From NCBI GenBank assembly GCA_018067325.1, contig JAGPUU010000070.1:1-9796 (forward strand): 9,796 nt of DNA. The letters are read 5' to 3'. The notes beneath the pieces were generated by a model, which saw only the letters and a program-made list of their open reading frames with translations, was not told where the DNA came from and searched no databases. The first letter of the stretch is position 1; each line of letters opens with the position of its first letter. Below, in pieces: positions 5,740-9,796 of the stretch. This DNA comes from Amphritea sp. GTDB taxonomy: Bacteria > Pseudomonadota > Gammaproteobacteria > Pseudomonadales > Balneatricaceae. The position numbers and the translations under genes were made by a program.

Positions 5740-7016
5740 TGACCGATCAAAATTCATTTGATGTCTTGCGACGTGACCCTCGTGCCGAACGGATCATCCG
5801 TAACCGTTTGCATCCACTGCATGACACTTATATCAATACGGGTGCTGGCGGTGAATTAACCGAAGTCCGCGGACCATCGGGGCTGCTGCGTAAAAATCCT
5901 CATAATGTAGGCTTTATTGGGCCAAACGGAATCAAGCGAATTGATCGTTTGAAAGGTAATGCAGCGGCTTCCGGTAAAGGTCGTCGTAGTAGTGCAGCTC
6001 AGGAAACTCTACTACCGCTACACCAGGTTGAAAATCCTGACTTTTATGTGGTGGTTGTACCGGATATGGTGGGCGGACGTCTGACCGGTCAGGATAAAGA
6101 TGTTATTGGTCAGGCACATAAACTGGCTGCGGGCATCGAGGGCAATGGCGCGGTTCTGGCGGTTTGTTTTGGTCAGAGTAAAGAGGAGCATTTCGATACC
6201 GCCGGTGTTGACCGGCTGTTGCTGCTCGATGACGAGGGCTATGAAGGTTACTGCCCAGAGCAGCGATTAGCTGCGCTGGTACAGGTTGAATCTGCGTATA
6301 AACCACCTTTCTGGTTGTTCCCAGATAGTGTGGATGGCGGCTCTGATCTGGGTTCCCGCCTGGCGGCGCGTATCGGCGAACGTCCTGCCGCACAGGCCTG
6401 GCAGGTGAACAATCAGACGTCTATCTGTCGAGGTGCAGCAGGTACCATCGATATCACTCGTACGACGCCAAGACTGTTATTACTGGCACAGGAGTGTGCG
6501 GATCAGATTGATGAAACCCGACATGAGGCGTTGCCGGTTGAACTGGGGTCTGTTCCTACAGTGATTGCTAAGCTGCAGGACCAGGGACAGGTTGCCGTAG
6601 ATCCAAATGCGATCTCCCTGGCAGAGGCTGAGTTTATTCTCGCTGCCGGTAACGGTATTCATAACTGGGATCAGTTTCATACTGCGGCATCCGTCCTGGG
6701 TGCAACAGAAGGTGCTAGCCGGGTGGCGGTGGATGATGGCTTTATGCCACGTGTCCGTCAGGTCGGTGCTACGGGTACCTGGGTGACTGCACGGGTTTAT
6801 TTAGCGGTGGGGATCTCTGGTGCGATTCAGCATATGCAGGGTATCGGTCAGTGCGACAAGGTTATCGCTATTAATACCGATGCCGGCTGTGACATGGTGA
6901 AACGCGCTGCGCTGAGTACGATTGGTGACAGTCAGGAAATTCTCGATGAACTGATGAAGTTGGTGCAGCAATTCCGCACTCAGCAATCTGAGGGAGGTGA
7001 CCAGGATGCAGCCTAA
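5739..7016 (+). CDS. etfA: Electron transfer flavoprotein alpha subunit-like protein of the dgc operon
   Basis: This encodes 425 residues. The ATG shares one base with the dgcB stop, and GAGGAG at 5725-5730 gives an eight-base spacing. The C-terminal half is the ETF alpha FAD domain: ASRVAVDDG (Arg328), QVGATG (341-346) and GISGAIQH (358-365), followed by VIAINTD. Usual family members have QTG where this one has Ala344-Thr-Gly, while the flavin-contacting His365 is kept. The recognisable alpha fold begins only near ENPDFYVVVVPD (residue 98). That leaves a basic, mostly polar N-terminal extension of about 97 residues and makes the protein some 110 residues longer than housekeeping EtfA. It likely forms a heterodimer with the next gene product and carries electrons from DgcA, and perhaps sarcosine-related dehydrogenases, towards DgcB or the quinone pool. 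Confidence 0.87.
   Translation: MTDQNSFDVLRRDPRAERIIRNRLHPLHDTYINTGAGGELTEVRGPSGLLRKNPHNVGFIGPNGIKRIDRLKGNAAASGKGRRSSAAQETLLPLHQVENPDFYVVVVPDMVGGRLTGQDKDVIGQAHKLAAGIEGNGAVLAVCFGQSKEEHFDTAGVDRLLLLDDEGYEGYCPEQRLAALVQVESAYKPPFWLFPDSVDGGSDLGSRLAARIGERPAAQAWQVNNQTSICRGAAGTIDITRTTPRLLLLAQECADQIDETRHEALPVELGSVPTVIAKLQDQGQVAVDPNAISLAEAEFILAAGNGIHNWDQFHTAASVLGATEGASRVAVDDGFMPRVRQVGATGTWVTARVYLAVGISGAIQHMQGIGQCDKVIAINTDAGCDMVKRAALSTIGDSQEILDELMKLVQQFRTQQSEGGDQDAA
6991..7000 (+). promoter_or_regulatory. Shine-Dalgarno that fixes the etfB start
   Basis: AGGGAGGTGA lies inside the end of etfA and ends five bases before the ATG at 7006. A GTG at 6997 is in frame but sits within this site, so the ATG is the likelier start. 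Confidence 0.7.
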
Positions 7017-7830
7017 GCAATCTATAGCAGCAACGGATAAAGATGTGAAAATTGTATCTCTAATCTCTGTCGGCAAGCATCCGCAGTCAGGGCGTGTACG
7101 CCGGGCTGATCAGGATAGTCGTGCGGTAGAGCTAGGGATGAAGCTACTGGATACGGGAGACTCAACGCGAGGCGATAGTCTGGTTGTATTGCATGCGGGT
7201 GATCCAAAGGAGCCGGGGTTAAGAGGTTATGCTGGCATGGGATTGAACTCGGTTCGGGTGCTGGAACTTGATCCGGCAGCTGATGCTGTGGCGCCCTTAG
7301 GAGAATATCTGCAGCAGTTCGCCCCGGATATAGTACTCACAGGAGTACGTGCAGAGGGTGGCGAGTCATCTGGAATGGTGCCTTATCAATTGGCAGAAAA
7401 ACTGGGTTGGCCTATTGTGCCACGGGTGGCCGATATTATTTCTGTTGAGGCGGGGGTCGCGGAAGTATTACAGGCGCTTCCAAGAGGGCAGCGACGTTCA
7501 CTGAAGATTCGTTTGCCGTTTATTGCCAGTATTGACTCTGCGGCACAGGATGCGCGTCAAAGTGCTTATGGTCCTGCCAGTCGCGCTATGATGGATATAG
7601 AAGTCGTAGATTCATCGACCGATCAGTTGCGTGAAAGCTGGAGCGAAGCACCAGCCAAAAAGAGACCCAAGCGATTAAAAGTTATAAAAGCTAAAACCGC
7701 CGCTGAACGCTTTAAAGCCGCCACCGCTAAATCTCAGGGTGAGGGAGGTAAAGTGATGCAGAATGAATCTGCTGCAGAGCAGGCACAGGCGATCTTTGAT
7801 CTTCTGTTAGAAGAGGGTGTGTTGCGCTGA
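7006..7830 (+). CDS. etfB: Electron transfer flavoprotein beta subunit-like protein of the dgc operon
   Basis: This encodes 274 residues from the ATG at 7006, overlapping the etfA end by 11 bases. The N-terminal region (VKIVSLISVGKHP), the GYAGMGLNSVRVLEL segment, the strand DIVLTGV and LGWPIVPRVADI align with ETF beta. The family's AMP-binding loop, typically D-D-D-x-N-Q-T-G, is here EGGESSG (117-123). The usual N-terminal K-R-V-x-D signature is also absent. After about residue 200 comes a Lys/Arg/Ala-rich stretch (KKRPKRLKVIKAKTAAER) and a helical acidic tail, where other beta subunits have the partner-recognition loop and C-terminal arm. Position after etfA and the overlapping starts make it the cognate partner. 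It is a divergent, pathway-dedicated form, probably the PA5401 equivalent. Annotation by general similarity alone could miss it and call it hypothetical. Confidence 0.82.
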   Translation: MQPKQSIAATDKDVKIVSLISVGKHPQSGRVRRADQDSRAVELGMKLLDTGDSTRGDSLVVLHAGDPKEPGLRGYAGMGLNSVRVLELDPAADAVAPLGEYLQQFAPDIVLTGVRAEGGESSGMVPYQLAEKLGWPIVPRVADIISVEAGVAEVLQALPRGQRRSLKIRLPFIASIDSAAQDARQSAYGPASRAMMDIEVVDSSTDQLRESWSEAPAKKRPKRLKVIKAKTAAERFKAATAKSQGEGGKVMQNESAAEQAQAIFDLLLEEGVLR

Positions 7831-8051
7831 TTTGCATTTGCTTAATAGAGTTATGTAGGTGATTTATTAGTTATGGGTTTTGTTAAAAAGTCTGGTTAAT
7901 GTCGTTATTTGCATAAATTGTGCCGCTAAATGTGGTCTTAATCGGTTTTTATTGTGTAATATTAAGTTCGTTTCTTGCACTTTGCTTTGATTTGAAACGG
8001 CCTGACCCGAAAACTGAATTTACTGATATGTTCAGACCCAGGCATTTATAG
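7831..8051. other. AT-rich non-coding 3' spacer after etfB
   Basis: I see no gene, RNA family or repeat here. The stretch is T-rich, with stops in the frames I followed. The operon terminator lies at its far end, about 220 bases after the etfB stop, so the transcript would carry a long 3' untranslated region unless it is processed. TAATAT at 7957-7962 resembles a -10 box but has no good -35 box. Confidence 0.5.
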
Positions 8052-8088
8052 CCACTCCAAAGTTCACGGCTCTGGAGTGGTTTTTTTT
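8052..8088 (+). terminator. Rho-independent terminator of the dgc operon
   Basis: CCACTCCA (8052-8059) pairs exactly with TGGAGTGG (8073-8080) and is followed directly by eight T residues (8081-8088). A second T-run lies just beyond (8094-8100). It ends the operon and separates it from the transporter gene. Confidence 0.9.
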
Positions 8089-8193
8089 GCCTGTTTTTTT
8101 GTGTTGATTTAAAGGCTTTATTAAAGCGTCGTTTCTAGCAATTAATTATATATACATCCTCTGCGATGGCCTATTTTTAGATCAAATCCCAGC

Positions 8194-8239
8194 CTGTCGA
8201 TAATAGGCATTTTACTGTTTTTTCTGTCGTTATAAGTCA
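8194..8239 (+). promoter_or_regulatory. Possible operator: 30-bp-spaced direct repeat upstream of the transporter
   Basis: CTGTCGATAATAGGCA (8194-8209) and CTGTCGTTATAAGTCA (8224-8239) match at 12 of 16 positions and start exactly 30 bp apart, about three helical turns. An inverted CGACAG follows at 8292-8297. Spaced direct repeats suit AraC-family activators, and GbdR, the betaine regulator, belongs to that family. I cannot recall the GbdR consensus well enough to claim a match. Confidence 0.35.
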
Positions 8240-8256
8240 GCTATCAAAACCAGACT

Positions 8257-8308
8257 GCCCATAAGATGGTCGCTTCTTGCGCAAAAATTACCGACAGCTT
8301 TTGTGGGC
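8257..8308 (+). other. Long dyad in the transporter leader
   Basis: GCCCATAA (8257-8264) pairs with TTGTGGGC (8301-8308) with one wobble. Inside, GTCG (8268-8271) can pair with CGAC (8292-8295), and TTGCGCAA (8277-8284) is itself palindromic. It lies about 130 bases before the transporter start. It could be a leader RNA structure or an operator. Confidence 0.35.
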
Positions 8309-8437
8309 TTAAAGGTCAAGGTTTGATGTAGGAACTGTCAGGCAGGGTTGCAGAAAATAACACTATTTGGCTCTGGCGATTCATCGGTGATCTGCATTCC
8401 GTCTGATAGCAATATAAAAATAATATGGAGTAGTTGT

Positions 8438-9796
8438 ATGAACCAAAAAGTTCAAAACGGCCCTAAGTCAGCTGAGTATACCTCTGACTATAAGGCCGGG
8501 CAGGATAATGTTCAGGTACTGGGAATGGATATTCACAATCCGGTTTTTACCACCAGTGCGCTAGCTATCCTGACCTTTATTGTACTTGCCCTGGCGTTCC
8601 CTGCCGATGCAAAAGTGATGCTGGAAGGCGCTCGTACCTGGTCAATTGAAACCTTTGACTGGCTGTTTATGATTGGCGGTAACGTTTTTGTGTTGTTCTG
8701 CCTATTAATGATAGTGCTGCCGGTCGGTCGGATACGTTTGGGGGGAGATCAGGCAAAACCCGATTTTAGCCGTATGTCATGGTTCTCTATGTTATTTGCT
8801 GCGGGTATGGGTATCGGTCTGATGTTCTGGAGCGTTGCAGAACCGGTAGCGTACTATACCGACTGGTGGGGTACTCCGCTAAATGCTGTGCCAAATACGC
8901 CTGAAGCTGTTGCTTCAGCGATGGGTGCAACCTTGTTTCACTGGGGTTTACATCCCTGGGCTATCTACGGTGTTGTAGCGTTGGCATTGGCCTTCTTTAC
9001 CTACAATAAAGGCTTGCCTTTAACGATTCGTTCAGCGTTTTATCCACTACTGGGCGAGCGAGTATGGGGTCCTATCGGTCATGTGATCGATATTATTGCG
9101 GTATTGGCTACCATCTTTGGTTTAGCGACCTCTCTGGGCTTAGGTGCTTCTCAGGCTGCTGGCGGATTGAATTATCTGTTTGGCATAGAGAATAGTATCA
9201 CCACTCAAATAGTTATAATTGCTGTGGTATCAGCAATAGCAATTATCTCCGTTACACGTGGTCTGGAAGGCGGTGTGAAACTGCTCAGTAATATTAATAT
9301 GCTGATCGCTGCAGCATTACTGCTGTTTGTCATAATTGCCGGCTCTGTGGGTGGATTCTTTAATAATCTGGTACTGACCGTCAGTAGCTATGCGACTGAT
9401 ATTGTTCCCTTGAGTAACTGGGTAGGACGTGAAGATGAGAAGTTCTACACGGGCTGGACAGTATTCTACTGGGCATGGTGGATATCCTGGTCTCCATTCG
9501 TGGGGATGTTTATCGCACGGGTATCTCGGGGCCGGACAGTACGTGAATTTATGATTGCGGTATTGCTTATTCCTACGGTGGTATCTGCTATCTGGATGGC
9601 AGCCTTTGGCGCTCAGGCGCTTGATCAGGTGCAAAGCGGTACGGGCGCTCTGGCGAGTGGTCTGAGTGATGTCTCTCTGGCAATGTTCCAGATGTTGGAT
9701 AATTTGCCATTGTCAGGTATTACTTCAGCGTTGGCGATTATTCTGGTATTGGTGTTTTTTATCACTTCATCTGATTCAGGTTCACTGGTAATCGAC
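8438..9796 (+). CDS. BCCT-family betaine/carnitine/choline transporter, 3' truncated
   Basis: The frame is open from the ATG at 8438 to the window edge, giving 453 residues without a stop. GGAG at 8427-8430 lies seven bases before the start. About ten hydrophobic segments are visible, the first near residues 36-56. Family marks are GMGIGLMFWSVAEP (123-136), the signature FYWAWWISWSPFVGMF with the aromatic-box Trp347, Trp348 and Trp351, then ARVSRGRTVREF, and TSSDSGSLVID at the very end. The GMGIG loop, as in BetP, points to Na+-coupled symport, whereas CaiT-type exchangers and BetT-type proton symporters differ there. The substrate cannot be settled from sequence. Glycine betaine, dimethylglycine, carnitine or choline all fit the neighbouring catabolic genes. 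It lies behind a terminator and so has its own transcription start. I see no convincing -35/-10 pair. Confidence 0.93.
   Translation, partial: MNQKVQNGPKSAEYTSDYKAGQDNVQVLGMDIHNPVFTTSALAILTFIVLALAFPADAKVMLEGARTWSIETFDWLFMIGGNVFVLFCLLMIVLPVGRIRLGGDQAKPDFSRMSWFSMLFAAGMGIGLMFWSVAEPVAYYTDWWGTPLNAVPNTPEAVASAMGATLFHWGLHPWAIYGVVALALAFFTYNKGLPLTIRSAFYPLLGERVWGPIGHVIDIIAVLATIFGLATSLGLGASQAAGGLNYLFGIENSITTQIVIIAVVSAIAIISVTRGLEGGVKLLSNINMLIAAALLLFVIIAGSVGGFFNNLVLTVSSYATDIVPLSNWVGREDEKFYTGWTVFYWAWWISWSPFVGMFIARVSRGRTVREFMIAVLLIPTVVSAIWMAAFGAQALDQVQSGTGALASGLSDVSLAMFQMLDNLPLSGITSALAIILVLVFFITSSDSGSLVID

Noticed and set aside
6997..6999. GTG start for etfB
   Set aside because: The codon is inside the AGGGAGGTGA Shine-Dalgarno, and the ATG nine bases later has ideal spacing.
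7831..8437. tRNA, glycine riboswitch, CRISPR array or insertion sequence in the largest gene-free stretch
   Set aside because: Reading both strands, I found no cloverleaf, spaced repeat array, riboswitch core or transposase remnant.
9317..9634. 105-codon minus-strand frame inside the transporter
   Set aside because: The + strand encodes the unmistakable BCCT signature here, so this is a shadow.

Overview
The window reads as part of a dimethylglycine/glycine betaine catabolism locus of a marine-type gammaproteobacterium. My best guess is the order Oceanospirillales, from gene order, protein resemblance and a moderate GC content; I could not run a search to confirm this. All genes lie on the + strand. 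The gene order, membrane dipeptidase, a small DUF5943-type protein, DgcA, DgcB, EtfA-like, EtfB-like, matches from memory the Pseudomonas aeruginosa PA5396-PA5401 cluster, in which DgcA and DgcB demethylate dimethylglycine to sarcosine.

Layout. Bases 1-508 hold the C-terminal half of a zinc M19 dipeptidase, cut by the window edge. Bases 703-1233 encode the small DUF5943-like protein, 1499-3562 DgcA (flavin demethylase) and 3814-5739 DgcB (membrane iron-sulfur/CCG oxidoreductase). Bases 5739-7016 and 7006-7830 encode a divergent ETF alpha/beta pair. The last three genes overlap or abut tightly. The first three junctions are instead 194-265 bp spacers, each carrying a copy of one palindromic repeat family. 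The spacer before dgcA also has two strong hairpins next to the ribosome binding site.

After etfB comes a gene-free stretch of about 600 bp. It contains a clear rho-independent terminator (8052-8088) and then the leader of a BCCT-family betaine/carnitine/choline-type transporter, which starts at 8438 and runs off the window. That leader has a 30-bp-spaced direct repeat and a long dyad that could be regulatory.

How it fits together (inference from family knowledge): the transporter imports a quaternary amine. Enzymes outside the window would convert it to dimethylglycine, and DgcA removes a methyl group. Electrons then pass through the dedicated ETF pair and/or the Fe-S and CCG centres of membrane-bound DgcB towards the quinone pool. 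The roles of the dipeptidase and the DUF5943 protein are not known to me. The window is largely a recognisable catabolic operon. The less ordinary parts are the repeat family at three successive junctions, the dgcA leader hairpins, and cofactor-site departures in DgcA and the ETF subunits.
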